Assembly: GCA_005777205.1 (NCBI GenBank)
Contig: SXNB01000024.1
Location: forward strand, 1-15,203
Length of the DNA: 15,203 bases
Direction: 5' to 3'
DNA from: Burkholderiales bacterium
GTDB lineage: Bacteria > Pseudomonadota > Gammaproteobacteria > Burkholderiales > SG8-39
The translations under genes and the position numbers were made by a program. This document shows, one piece after another, positions 1-5,902 of this stretch. The notes under the pieces are model-generated. The model made no database searches. It was not told where the DNA came from and worked only from the letters and a program-made list of their open reading frames with translations. Positions within the stretch are counted from its first letter, which is position 1, and each line of letters opens with the position of its first letter.

Positions 1-233
1 GCATGAAGGCCATGCTGTTGGGCAAGTTTCCCGAGCGCGCGTACTCCACGATGTATGCCCTGAAGGACGTGCGCTACGCACTTGAACTGGCGCGCGATGC
101 GGGTGTCGAGCTCTCGGGCGCCGCGAACTCGCGTACGCTGCTCAAGCGCGCCGCCGAGGCCGGATTCAGTGACGAGTACTTTCCGGTCCTTGCCAAGGTG
201 ATCGCCAAGACAGGCCCCAAGAAAGGCCAATAG
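1..233 (+). CDS. NAD(P)-dependent 3-hydroxyisobutyrate dehydrogenase-like oxidoreductase, C-terminal part
   Basis: Only the last 76 or so codons are in the window; the N-terminal Rossmann domain lies upstream, so the ATG at position 3 is probably internal. What is visible fits the all-helical C-terminal domain of the 3-hydroxyisobutyrate/6-phosphogluconate dehydrogenase family: FPERAYSTMYALKDV followed by ELARDAGVEL, then a final helix ending FPVLAKVIAKTG. The K-D pair in YALKDV matches the conserved lysine-aspartate that closes the active site in this family. Members oxidise beta-hydroxyacids with NAD(P)+, and the substrate cannot be told from this end. A second, complete family member lies on the minus strand at 3267-4169. 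The next gene starts 58 bases downstream on the same strand, which is compatible with one transcript. Confidence 0.8.
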   Translation, partial: MKAMLLGKFPERAYSTMYALKDVRYALELARDAGVELSGAANSRTLLKRAAEAGFSDEYFPVLAKVIAKTGPKKGQ

Positions 234-291
234 GATTCATTGGCGTGGATGTTGGCGCTACCCCAGGTTTTGATGTCCGCGATGGCTGGCC

Positions 292-654
292 ATGATCGAC
301 AAGTTGCCTGAACTGGTGAACGCCGACCCCGCCATCGTGCGCTGGGGTCGGCATATGAACGCGACCTTCCTCGTCGAGGTGGGCGAGGCGCAGTACCTGC
401 TCACGGTGCGGGCCGGGCGCATCGAGTCCGTGGAAAAAGGACCGCTGGTGATGCGCGCCTGGACCTTCGCCATCCGCGCCAGTAAGGAGTCCTGGGACCG
501 CTTCTGGTGCCGGGTGCCCGAGCCCGGTTGGAGCGACCTTTTCGCGCTGCTGCGTCGCGGAGACGTGCGTTTCGAGGGCGATCAGCGGGTGCTGATGGCC
601 TACTTGCTGTACCTCAAGCTCGTGCTGGCCGCGCCGAGGAAACTCGCTGCATGA
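292..654 (+). CDS. SCP2-like (sterol carrier protein fold) small protein
   Basis: This 120-residue protein has no signal peptide and no membrane segment. The order ADPAIVRWGRHMNATFLVEVG, then YLLTVRAGRIESVEKGP, then a tryptophan-rich middle (WTFAIRASKESWDRFW), then GDVRFEGDQRVLMAYL resembles single-domain SCP2-type lipid-binding proteins, in which a beta-sheet and helices form a hydrophobic pocket. I recognise this from pattern, not from a search. The ATG at 292 is the first usable start because an in-frame TGA lies at 271-273; ATG 352 is a less likely alternative. Its stop overlaps the start of the next gene in an ATGA at 651-654, so translation of the two is probably coupled. That suggests the protein binds or presents a hydrophobic substrate for the neighbouring hydrolase, which is inference. 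Confidence 0.6.
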   Translation: MIDKLPELVNADPAIVRWGRHMNATFLVEVGEAQYLLTVRAGRIESVEKGPLVMRAWTFAIRASKESWDRFWCRVPEPGWSDLFALLRRGDVRFEGDQRVLMAYLLYLKLVLAAPRKLAA

Positions 655-1505
655 CTGCGCGCATCGAGCCCGTCGTCGGCCGATATGCCCACCTCGAGTT
701 GGAAGGCAAGGCGCATCGCGTCTACTTCGAGGAAGCCGGTCAGGGCATACCGCTCCTGTGCCTGCACACGGCGGGGTCGGATGGCCGGCAGTTCCGCGCC
801 GTGCTGAATGATCCGGCGATCACGCAGCACTATCGCGTGGTGGCCTTCGACATGCCCTGGCATGGCAAGTCCTCGCCGCCCGCAGGCTGGGAGAAGGGCG
901 ACTACGAACTCACCACCACGCGCTATACCGACATGATCATGACGGTGGCGCGGGAACTGGGCCTGGACCGTCCCGTCGTGATGGGCTGCTCCAGTGGCGG
1001 GCGCATCGTGCTCGACCTCGCGTTCAAGCATGCGCGCGCGCTGCGCGCCCTGGTCGGACTGCAGTCCTCGGCCTTCGGCACGCGCTACTACGACCCGTAC
1101 TGGCTGAACCACGCCGAGGTGCACGGCGGCCAGGCCTGCGGTGCGGTGGCCTACGGGCTGATGTCGCCGCTCAGCCCCGAGGCTGAGCGCTGGGAGACGG
1201 TGTGGCACTACATGCCGGGCGGGCCGGGCGTGTTCTCCGGCGACCTGTATTTCTACCAGGTGGAGGGCGACATCCGCTCGCGCCTGGGCGAGATCGACAC
1301 CTCGGTGTGCCCGTTGTACCTGCTCACCGGCGAATACGACTACTCCGCCTCGCCCGCGGACACGCAGGCGGCCGCGGCGAAGATCATGGGCGCGAAGGTC
1401 ACCATCATGAAGGGCCTCGGGCACTTCCCCATGAGCGAGAACCCGGACGCGTTCCTCGGCCACCTCCGGCCGGTGCTCGAGGAGATCCGCTCCACGACGT
1501 TATGA
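651..1505 (+). CDS. Alpha/beta hydrolase
   Basis: This 284-residue cytoplasmic enzyme has the alpha/beta-hydrolase fold. Visible landmarks from the chosen start are the oxyanion-hole strand LLCLHTAGSDG (about 36-45), the nucleophile elbow G-C-S-S-G with Ser114, the acid Asp230 in LLTGEYD, and the catalytic His258 in GLGHFP. Length and spacing are normal for esterase, lactonase or C-C hydrolase members; the substrate cannot be read from sequence. An open frame extends upstream, but ATG 651 is chosen because it overlaps the previous stop in ATGA (651-654) and gives a normal N-terminus leading into the first beta strands. Its own stop overlaps the next start in ATGA (1502-1505). With the SCP2-like protein and the upstream dehydrogenase it looks like part of a small catabolic operon. 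Confidence 0.85.
   Translation: MTARIEPVVGRYAHLELEGKAHRVYFEEAGQGIPLLCLHTAGSDGRQFRAVLNDPAITQHYRVVAFDMPWHGKSSPPAGWEKGDYELTTTRYTDMIMTVARELGLDRPVVMGCSSGGRIVLDLAFKHARALRALVGLQSSAFGTRYYDPYWLNHAEVHGGQACGAVAYGLMSPLSPEAERWETVWHYMPGGPGVFSGDLYFYQVEGDIRSRLGEIDTSVCPLYLLTGEYDYSASPADTQAAAAKIMGAKVTIMKGLGHFPMSENPDAFLGHLRPVLEEIRSTTL
1168..1189. repeat. Perfect hairpin inside the hydrolase gene
   Basis: A 9-bp perfect inverted repeat (CGCTCAGCC and GGCTGAGCG) is separated by the four-base loop CCGA. It lies inside the hydrolase coding sequence and there is no T-run after it, so it is not a classic terminator. It may simply reflect codon choice for the residues it encodes (PLSPEAER). Confidence 0.35.
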
Positions 1506-1802
1506 CGCGTTGGAAGGCGTCAGGGCTGCACCTATTGATCAGCGCCGTCGTCGCCGTCGCGGCGATCGCCGTCATGCTTGCTGGTCTGGTACCCGTGGCT
1601 GCTGTTCGAGGCCGCCGGGGGCAACGAACGGGTGATGATCCTGATCGCGGTCGATGTCGTCGCCGAGTGCCTGGCGACGTCCGGACGCAAGGCGGAGGAC
1701 TACCGCTATCTGCTGTTGCGCGCGCGGCGGGCGTGGGTGGCGGTGCTGGTGGATCCGAAGACGGCGCAGCCGGTGAAGATGCTCATCACCGAGAAGATTT
1801 AG
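1502..1802 (+). pseudogene. Frameshifted TfpX/TfpZ-like type IV pilin accessory protein remnant
   Basis: The ATG at 1502 overlaps the hydrolase stop (ATGA) and opens MTRWKASGLHLLISAVVAVA, a first membrane segment typical of TfpX/TfpZ-like pilin accessory proteins. That frame fails after codon 26. The frame one base later (from about 1581) carries the expected continuation LLVWYPWLLFEAAGG and then ILIAVDVV, so skipping one base near 1580 restores the family motif. After VDVV the usual remaining membrane segments are absent; instead there is an unrecognised hydrophilic tail ending VKMLITEKI and a TAG at 1800-1802. The gene therefore appears both frameshifted and much shorter than family members, possibly fused to another fragment. 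The single-base shift could be a sequencing error, but the missing C-terminal half could not be explained that way. The stop overlaps the convergent EamA stop. Confidence 0.5.
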
Positions 1803-2653
1803 GTCGCTCCGGGGCGGCGCTTCTCCAGCGCCAGCGCGAGGCTCTCGTTGGCCACCAGCGCGGCGAGCACGATGATGCCGCCGGCGAGCGCCGTCGGGCC
1901 AGGGTGCTCGCCATAGGCGAGCCACACCCACAGCGGCCCCAGCACCACTTCCAGCAGCGATAGCAGGCCAATCTCCGCCGCCGACAGGCGCAGGAGCACG
2001 ATGCGCACCAGCAGGACGCAGGGCAGCGCGAGCTGGAACACCGCCAGCGTGCCGAACAGCATCAAGTCGCGGCTGGTGGCGGTAAAGGGCGCCGCCAGCG
2101 GTAGCGCGAGCAGCATCGAGATCACGCCGCCCACCAGCAGCGCTGGTACCAGGTCGACGCGGCCGCGGCCCCACTTCACCGCGATGGTGTTAACCGCGGC
2201 GGCCACCGGGACCACCAGCGCGATCAGGCTCCCGGAGAGGTTCCCGGAGCCGAAGGCGGCGTGGAACATGACGCCCACGCCGGCCGCGGCGGCGGCCATC
2301 GCGATCCAGGTGCGCAGCGCGACGCGCTCGCGCAGGAACATCCAGCCCGCGATCGCGGCGCAGAACGGCAGCACGCCCATCAGGATGAGGGCGTTGGCCA
2401 CCGTGGTGCGGCTCAACGCCAGCATGAAGCAGGTGAACATCGCCGCCCAGGCGAGGCTAGAGACTGCGCCCGGCCATCCCATCCCCAGCACCCGCTCCAG
2501 CGTTTGGGCGCGGTGCTGCGCCACCAGGACCGCGCCCACTACCAGGCACAGGAAGAGGGACCGCCAGAAATTCGTCTCCCAGCCGTTGGTGACCGTGGTG
2601 GCGCGCGTCAGCAGCCCCGCCGTGCTCCAGAGAAAGGTGCACAGGACCATCAC
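1799..2653 (-). CDS. EamA/DMT-family membrane transporter
   Basis: This is a hydrophobic protein of about 284 residues with roughly ten predicted membrane helices in two repeats, the pattern and size of the drug/metabolite transporter (EamA) family. Typical pieces are LCTFLWSTAGLLTRAT in the first helix, FWRSLFLCLVVGAVL in the second, ALSRTTVANALIL, and WVWLAYGEHPGPTALAGG near the end of repeat two. It would sit in the inner membrane and export a small metabolite, whose identity is unknown. The start is awkward: GTG 2653 (ATG 2650 follows directly) trims the first helix, while the same frame is open further upstream and encodes DAARHKYGIA after a CTG at 2684-2686, next to a run of seven G on the plus strand. 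Its stop overlaps the convergent remnant at 1799-1802. The 3' end of a broken gene lies 43 bases upstream. Confidence 0.85.
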   Translation of the reverse strand: MMVLCTFLWSTAGLLTRATTVTNGWETNFWRSLFLCLVVGAVLVAQHRAQTLERVLGMGWPGAVSSLAWAAMFTCFMLALSRTTVANALILMGVLPFCAAIAGWMFLRERVALRTWIAMAAAAAGVGVMFHAAFGSGNLSGSLIALVVPVAAAVNTIAVKWGRGRVDLVPALLVGGVISMLLALPLAAPFTATSRDLMLFGTLAVFQLALPCVLLVRIVLLRLSAAEIGLLSLLEVVLGPLWVWLAYGEHPGPTALAGGIIVLAALVANESLALALEKRRPGAT

Positions 2654-2696
2654 GGCGATACCGTACTTGTGACGCGCGGCGTCCAGGGGGGGCGGT

Positions 2697-3193
2697 CTAG
2701 CGGGAGATCTGCATGATTGCCGGGGCGAAGTTTAAGCGATTCAGCTCCGCCATCCGGCCGCCCTGCAGCCGCCCCTCTACGATCTCGTAGCCCATCAGCG
2801 CGAAGATGCGCTTGCCCAGGAACAGGGGCCGCGAGTTGCCGTACCAGTCCACGCACGAGGCGCGGCAGCCGTCAGCGGTCCCCGCCGGCTGGGAATCGAG
2901 CGTCCCCAACTCGCTGAAGGACAGCAACTCGCTCTTCAGGTACACGGCAGCGAGGCGGATTCTCAGCGCAGTTGCCGCCCGGCGCTCTGGTTTCCCCCGA
3001 TGATGGGCAGGCCAACCAGCCACTCGTGGCCCTGATTGGGCGAGGCTGCCCGGGGCGCGCGCCTCGTCGCGGCGCTTGCGCTCGGCTTCCAACTTGATCC
3101 GGTGCGCCTCGGGCCAGCGCGCTGGCCCGAGGCGGGCAGGGCGAAGGCGACGGCAAGCGCCGCCGCGGCGAGCGAAATGCAATGCAAGGACAT
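2697..3193 (-). pseudogene. Broken gene for a secreted protein of unknown function
   Basis: A strong GGAGG (CCTCC at 3201-3205 on the plus strand) precedes ATG 3193, which opens a clear signal peptide: MSLHCISLAAAALAVAFALP, then ASGQ. After that the protein-like content switches frame. HRIKLEAERKRRDEARA is in the frame ending at 2697, GHEWLVGLPIIGG is back in the first frame, which stops at 2963, and the rest (AAVYLKSELLSFSELG, then SRPLFLGKRIFALMGYEIV) is again in the 2697 frame. The C-terminal part faintly resembles the end of beta-propeller-type exported proteins of betaproteobacteria, which is a low-confidence impression. At least one and probably three frame changes are needed to read it through. 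The first lies at or near a 30-bp perfect palindrome. It could be a decayed gene or a region of base-calling errors. Confidence 0.5.
3105..3134. repeat. 30-bp perfect GC-rich palindrome
   Basis: Positions 3105-3119 are the exact reverse complement of 3120-3134 with no loop (core GGCCAGCGCGCTGGCC). It lies just after the signal-peptide codons of the broken gene at 2697-3193, close to the point where the reading frame is lost. It could be a hairpin-driven mutation scar, a cruciform-forming site or an assembly or read artefact. Confidence 0.85.
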
Positions 3194-3200
3194 GGACTTG

Positions 3201-3205
3201 CCTCC
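3201..3205 (-). promoter_or_regulatory. Ribosome binding site for the broken secreted-protein gene
   Basis: GGAGG on the minus strand, seven bases before ATG 3193. This near-consensus Shine-Dalgarno decides the start at 3193 rather than the upstream in-frame start at 3241 and argues that this was once a translated gene. Confidence 0.6.
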
Positions 3206-3247
3206 GTTCCGTGATGGGCCCGGAAGAGGCCCCTTCAGCATGGAACG
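3205..3247 (-). terminator. Possible nested hairpin between two minus-strand genes
   Basis: CGTTCC (3205-3210) pairs with GGAACG (3242-3247), and inside it GGGCC (3216-3220) pairs with GGCCC (3228-3232) around a seven-base loop. It lies 19 bases past the stop of the dehydrogenase gene, where a transcript end would be useful. There is no T-run on the minus strand, so an intrinsic terminator is only possible; it could also be an RNA-stability hairpin. Confidence 0.3.
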
Positions 3248-3266
3248 GGCGGCAGGCCCGGACGGG

Positions 3267-4169
3267 TTAAGCCATCGCGTCCTTGAGCCGGCCCTCGGCC
3301 ACTTTCACCGACACCCCGGCGCGCTCCTCCTGCAGCGTCATGGCGACGCGGCAGTCGCGGTCCTGCCAGCCGCGTCCCATCGCCTCGGTAAGTTCGGCCA
3401 GGGCGTGCTCGGCGGCCTTCATCGGCACGCCGACCGACTTCGCCAGCTGCACCGCGAGTCCGACGTCCTTGTGCGCCAGCTTGAGGGCGAACGCGGGCGG
3501 GTCGTATTTGCCCGGCAGGAACTGATCCACCAGCCGGTCGAAGGTGCGGGCGCGGCCGGTGGCGCCCTGGCGCAGCGCACGCAGCAGCGCGACCGGCTCC
3601 ACGCCGGCCTTGACTCCCAACGTGAAGGCCTCCGCGAGCGCGGTCTGCACCATGAAGCTCGAGACGTTGTGCGCGAGCTTCGCCACCGTGCCCGCGCCGG
3701 CCTCGCCGACGTAGAAGGGCTGGTCGCCGATGGCCTTGATCACCGGCAGACAGCGCTCATAGGTGGCGCGATCGCCGCCGATCATCACCGCAAGCCGACC
3801 CGACTGCGCGCCCTTCGGGCCGCCGCTGACGGGGGCATCGAGAAACTGCACGCCCTGCTGCGCGCAGATGCCGTGGATTGTCCGGACCATGTCGGGTGAA
3901 TTGGTGCTGAGGTCGAACCAGGCCGTGCCGGGCTTCGCGCTAGCGAGGATCTCCTTCGCCACCGCTTCCACATCCGCCGGCCCCGGCACCGAGGTGAAGA
4001 CGATATCGGCATCCGCCGCGACATCATCTGCCCACTTCGCTCCGGCGGCGAGGAGTTCGTTCGCCGCTTCGCGCCGAAGGTCTTTCACCTTCAGGCTGTG
4101 GCCCGCCTTGATGAGGTTCGCCGCCATGTGGCGGCCCATCAGGCCTAATCCAATGAATCCGATCTTCAC
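3267..4169 (-). CDS. NAD(P)-dependent 3-hydroxyisobutyrate dehydrogenase-family oxidoreductase
   Basis: This 300-residue cytoplasmic dehydrogenase has both family domains. From the GTG at 4169: Rossmann motif IGFIGLGLMG with G-x-G-x-x-G at 7-12, substrate-binding motif DAPVSGGPKGAQSG at 111-124, catalytic Lys164 with Asn168 in GTVAKLAHN, and the C-terminal K234-D235 pair in LAHKDVGLA. Members oxidise or reduce beta-hydroxyacids (3-hydroxyisobutyrate, tartronate semialdehyde and others); which one is not evident. An ATG at 4208 would add 13 residues (MDHRRHRQLKGTK) that overlap the upstream Bug fragment and look non-native. GTG 4169, preceded by a GAAAGG stretch and starting VKIGFIG, is preferred. 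The Bug receptor fragment ends 11 bases upstream, a common pairing in Burkholderiales catabolic clusters. Confidence 0.9.
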   Translation of the reverse strand: MKIGFIGLGLMGRHMAANLIKAGHSLKVKDLRREAANELLAAGAKWADDVAADADIVFTSVPGPADVEAVAKEILASAKPGTAWFDLSTNSPDMVRTIHGICAQQGVQFLDAPVSGGPKGAQSGRLAVMIGGDRATYERCLPVIKAIGDQPFYVGEAGAGTVAKLAHNVSSFMVQTALAEAFTLGVKAGVEPVALLRALRQGATGRARTFDRLVDQFLPGKYDPPAFALKLAHKDVGLAVQLAKSVGVPMKAAEHALAELTEAMGRGWQDRDCRVAMTLQEERAGVSVKVAEGRLKDAMA

Positions 4170-4180
4170 CTTGGTACCTT

Positions 4181-4333
4181 TCAATTGGCGGTGTCGCCGG
4201 TGATCCACACCACCTCGGCCCAGCGCACCAGCTCCTCCTGCACCAGCCTCGAGAACTGCTTCGGGGTGTTACCCACCGGATTCGCGCCCTGCTCGAGCAG
4301 CTTTTTGCGGGTATCGGCGTCCTTCGTCGCGCG
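4181..4333 (-). pseudogene. C-terminal fragment of a Bug-family (TctC-like) solute receptor
   Basis: About 50 codons survive: RATKDADTRKKLLEQGANPV, then GNTPKQFSRLVQEELVRW, then AEVVWITGDTAN and a TGA at 4181-4183. The pattern of K/R-L-x-x-Q-G-A-x-P-V-G-x-T-P followed by F-x-x-L-V-x-x-E-x-x-R-W is the typical end of Bug periplasmic receptors (tripartite tricarboxylate transport, about 320 residues when whole). There is no start, no signal peptide and no lobe sequence, and an in-frame TAA lies shortly upstream. The break falls close to the IS3 transposase remnant that begins at 4375. This suggests that insertion and later deletion removed most of the gene. It sits 11 bases before the dehydrogenase and was probably co-transcribed with it. 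Confidence 0.75.
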
Positions 4334-4374
4334 GAATGACCAGACCGATTTTTTGCATCGGGGCCATGGTTAGT

Positions 4375-4724
4375 CTACTGGACCATCATCGATTGCGCGA
4401 GGATGAGGGGCCGAGGGTCACAGGCCGCCGGCGCCGGCGGCCTGTGGCCAAGCGAACTGTGGGGTCTCACCTCGTTGTATTCGCGCCGCCAGCGCTCGAT
4501 CCCGATGCGCGCTTCCTTCAGATCCGGCTCACCCGATCCTTGCCCACCCGCCAGCCGCCTAGCCTTGGCCTCCCCGCCACCATCCGGTAGCCGTAGCCCC
4601 CGTACTGGCAGGCCAGTCTCACAATCGCCTGCGTGCGCAGGTCCTCCTCCGCCCGCACCGTAGGCACATAGCGCTGCGTGCCCCGCGGCTGCGCGAGCAC
4701 CCCACAGGGCTTGCTCTCCGACAC
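4375..4724 (-). mobile_element. IS3-family transposase (OrfB) remnant, catalytic core deleted
   Basis: Two pieces of an IS3-type OrfB lie in tandem on the minus strand. The upstream piece (about 4518-4724) reads AQPRGTQRYVPTVRAEEDL, then CQYGGYGYR and GWRVGKDRVSRI before a TGA; this is the N-terminal helix-turn-helix region of IS407/IS3-group transposases. The downstream piece (about 4375-4527), in another frame, reads ARIGIERWRREYNEVRPHSS, then LG, the conserved end of the integrase domain, and stops with TAG at 4375-4377. The roughly 150 residues between, which hold the DDE catalytic core, are missing. No OrfA and no terminal inverted repeats were recognised. The copy cannot move by itself. 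It marks an old insertion and deletion point beside the truncated Bug gene. Confidence 0.8.
4419..4446. repeat. 28-bp perfect GC-rich palindrome
   Basis: Positions 4419-4432 are the exact reverse complement of 4433-4446 with no loop (core GCCGCCGGCGCCGGCGGC). It lies in the C-terminal codons of the IS3 transposase remnant, just after the conserved RPHSSLG motif. It is the second long perfect palindrome in a broken gene of this window. Confidence 0.85.
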
Positions 4725-4800
4725 CGGCTACCGCACCAAGCCCTACAGCCCTTTTGACCTGCTGAAGCTAATCCGCAGCCTGTTGCCCGAGCAGGGATGA
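4702..4800 (+). pseudogene. C-terminal fragment of a response-regulator receiver (REC) domain
   Basis: About 30 codons on the plus strand end in TGA at 4798-4800 and read GYRTKPYSPFDLLKLIRSLL, then PEQG. The T-K-P-Y/F-S-P-F-D-L-L motif with the conserved lysine-proline is the typical last strand and helix of CheY-like receiver domains. No start and no phosphorylation site are present, because the 5' part runs into the IS3 remnant on the opposite strand. The insertion probably cut a gene here and only its tail remains. Given its shortness, the identification rests on this single motif. Confidence 0.45.
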
Positions 4801-4847
4801 CTTAAACTCGCACAATGGAGCGAATCCGGCTGGGTATTGCGCGCTGA

Positions 4848-5156
4848 ATGTGGGAAGCGGTTGCCCTGCTCATATTAGTTGGCGGCGCACTGTTATGGAC
4901 CGACAGCCTTCGCGCTCGAGAGCGGGCGCTGGAGGCCGGTCGCCGGGCTTGCGAGCGCTATGGCTTGCAACTGCTCGATGAAACCGTGGTCTTCGCCTCG
5001 CTGCGCCTCGCGCGCGACGACGACGGTCGCCTGCGCCTGAAGCGCAACTACCACTTCGAGTTCTCGGACACCGGCGACAACCGCCGCCATGGCGAGATCG
5101 TGATGCTGGGGCCAGAACTCGCCGACCTGCAGTTGGAGCCGCACCGTATCCAATGA
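4848..5156 (+). CDS. DUF3301 family membrane-anchored protein
   Basis: This 102-residue protein has one N-terminal membrane segment (MWEAVALLILVGGALLWTDS) followed by RARERALEAGRRACERYG, QLLDETVVFASLRLARDDDG, FEFSDTGDNRRHGEIVMLG and a final LEPHRIQ. This matches the DUF3301 family, whose members have a short inner-membrane anchor and a small soluble domain of unknown role. It is the first gene of the central operon: its stop overlaps the start of the ferredoxin-NADP reductase in ATGA at 5153-5156, a pairing I recognise from betaproteobacteria. About 45 bases separate it from the REC remnant, so any promoter must lie in or just before that remnant. I see no convincing -35/-10 pair and no strong ribosome site before ATG 4848. 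Confidence 0.8.
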   Translation: MWEAVALLILVGGALLWTDSLRARERALEAGRRACERYGLQLLDETVVFASLRLARDDDGRLRLKRNYHFEFSDTGDNRRHGEIVMLGPELADLQLEPHRIQ

Positions 5157-5902
5157 GCCGCTGGCTGGAAGCGAAAGTGATCGAGAACCGCCATTGGACG
5201 CCGGCGCTGTTTTCACTGCGCGTCGAGGCGCCCGCGCTCGCCTTCGCAGCTGGCCAGTTCGTCCGCATTGCGCTCGATGAGGTGACGGGAGATGCGGGCT
5301 CGCGCGTTGCGCGCGCGTTCTCGTTCGTCAATCCCCCCCGGGACCCGGTGCTGGAGTTCTATGGCGTCGTGGTGCCGGAGGGCCCACTGTCGCCGCGCCT
5401 GGCAAAATTGGAGGCCGGGGATATCCTGTTCGTTGCCGACAATCCTTCGGGCTTCCTCGTGCTGGACGAGGTGCCGCAGGCCGAAGACCTCTGGCTGGTG
5501 TCCACGGGCACCGGCATCGCGCCCTTCCTCTCCATCCTGCGCTCGGACGCATGCTGGAGCCGCTACCGGCGCGTGATTCTCGTCCACGGCGTGCGGCATG
5601 CGCCGGAGCTGGTGTACCGGGAGTTGATCGACGGTATCCGGCGCGAGAGGGGCGCGGACTTCCGGTACGTCCCGCTCGTCAGCCGGGAGCGTGCCCCGGG
5701 CGCGCTCGAAGGGCGCATTCCGGCCGCGATTGGCGACGGGCGCCTGGAGGCGACCGCGATCCCGATTCGCCCGGACTCGCAGTTCATGCTGTGCGGCAAC
5801 CCGGACATGCTGAGGGATGTGCAAGCGGCTCTTGGCGCGCGAGGATTGCGCAAGCACCGGCGCCGCGCCCCCGGGCAGATCACGGTGGAGAGCTTCTGGT
5901 GA
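5153..5902 (+). CDS. fpr: Ferredoxin--NADP+ reductase
   Basis: This 249-residue soluble flavoprotein moves electrons between NADPH and ferredoxin or flavodoxin. The FAD-binding barrel comes first, with AGQFVRIAL (33-41) and the flavin motif RAFSFVN (54-60), where most relatives have R-x-Y-S. The NADP domain follows with the nucleotide-binding STGTGIAPFLSILR (117-130) and CGNPDM (214-219). It ends ITVESFW, with an aromatic C-terminal residue as in bacterial Fpr proteins. Length and motif spacing are normal for subclass I bacterial Fpr, which commonly serves oxidative-stress and iron-sulfur needs. It starts in an ATGA overlap with the DUF3301 gene and ends in a GTGA overlap (5899-5902) with the lipoprotein gene, so it is the second gene of a coupled four-gene operon. 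Confidence 0.93.
   Translation: MSRWLEAKVIENRHWTPALFSLRVEAPALAFAAGQFVRIALDEVTGDAGSRVARAFSFVNPPRDPVLEFYGVVVPEGPLSPRLAKLEAGDILFVADNPSGFLVLDEVPQAEDLWLVSTGTGIAPFLSILRSDACWSRYRRVILVHGVRHAPELVYRELIDGIRRERGADFRYVPLVSRERAPGALEGRIPAAIGDGRLEATAIPIRPDSQFMLCGNPDMLRDVQAALGARGLRKHRRRAPGQITVESFW

Noticed and set aside
600..1463. A minus-strand open frame of nearly 290 codons opposite the alpha/beta hydrolase
   Set aside because: The opposite strand has a full catalytic triad and coupled start and stop; the antisense product is low-complexity H, R, A and V with no motif.
3036..3899. A plus-strand open frame of nearly 290 codons opposite the dehydrogenase
   Set aside because: The minus strand carries all family motifs of a complete dehydrogenase; the plus-strand translation has no recognisable domain.
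4346..4354. T-run (GATTTTTTGC) as a possible intrinsic terminator on the plus strand
   Set aside because: There is no stable GC stem directly upstream, and no plus-strand gene ends there.
4281..4374. Minus-strand frame from the ATG at 4358 reading MQKIGLVIPRDEG as a small gene or alternative N-terminus
   Set aside because: It is short, has no ribosome site, and overlaps the Bug tail in another frame whose family match is clearer.
4783..4847. TTGCCC plus a downstream AT-rich stretch as a promoter for the DUF3301-fpr operon
   Set aside because: Spacing to the best -10-like hexamer is about 14-15 bases and the match is weak, so it cannot be told from chance.
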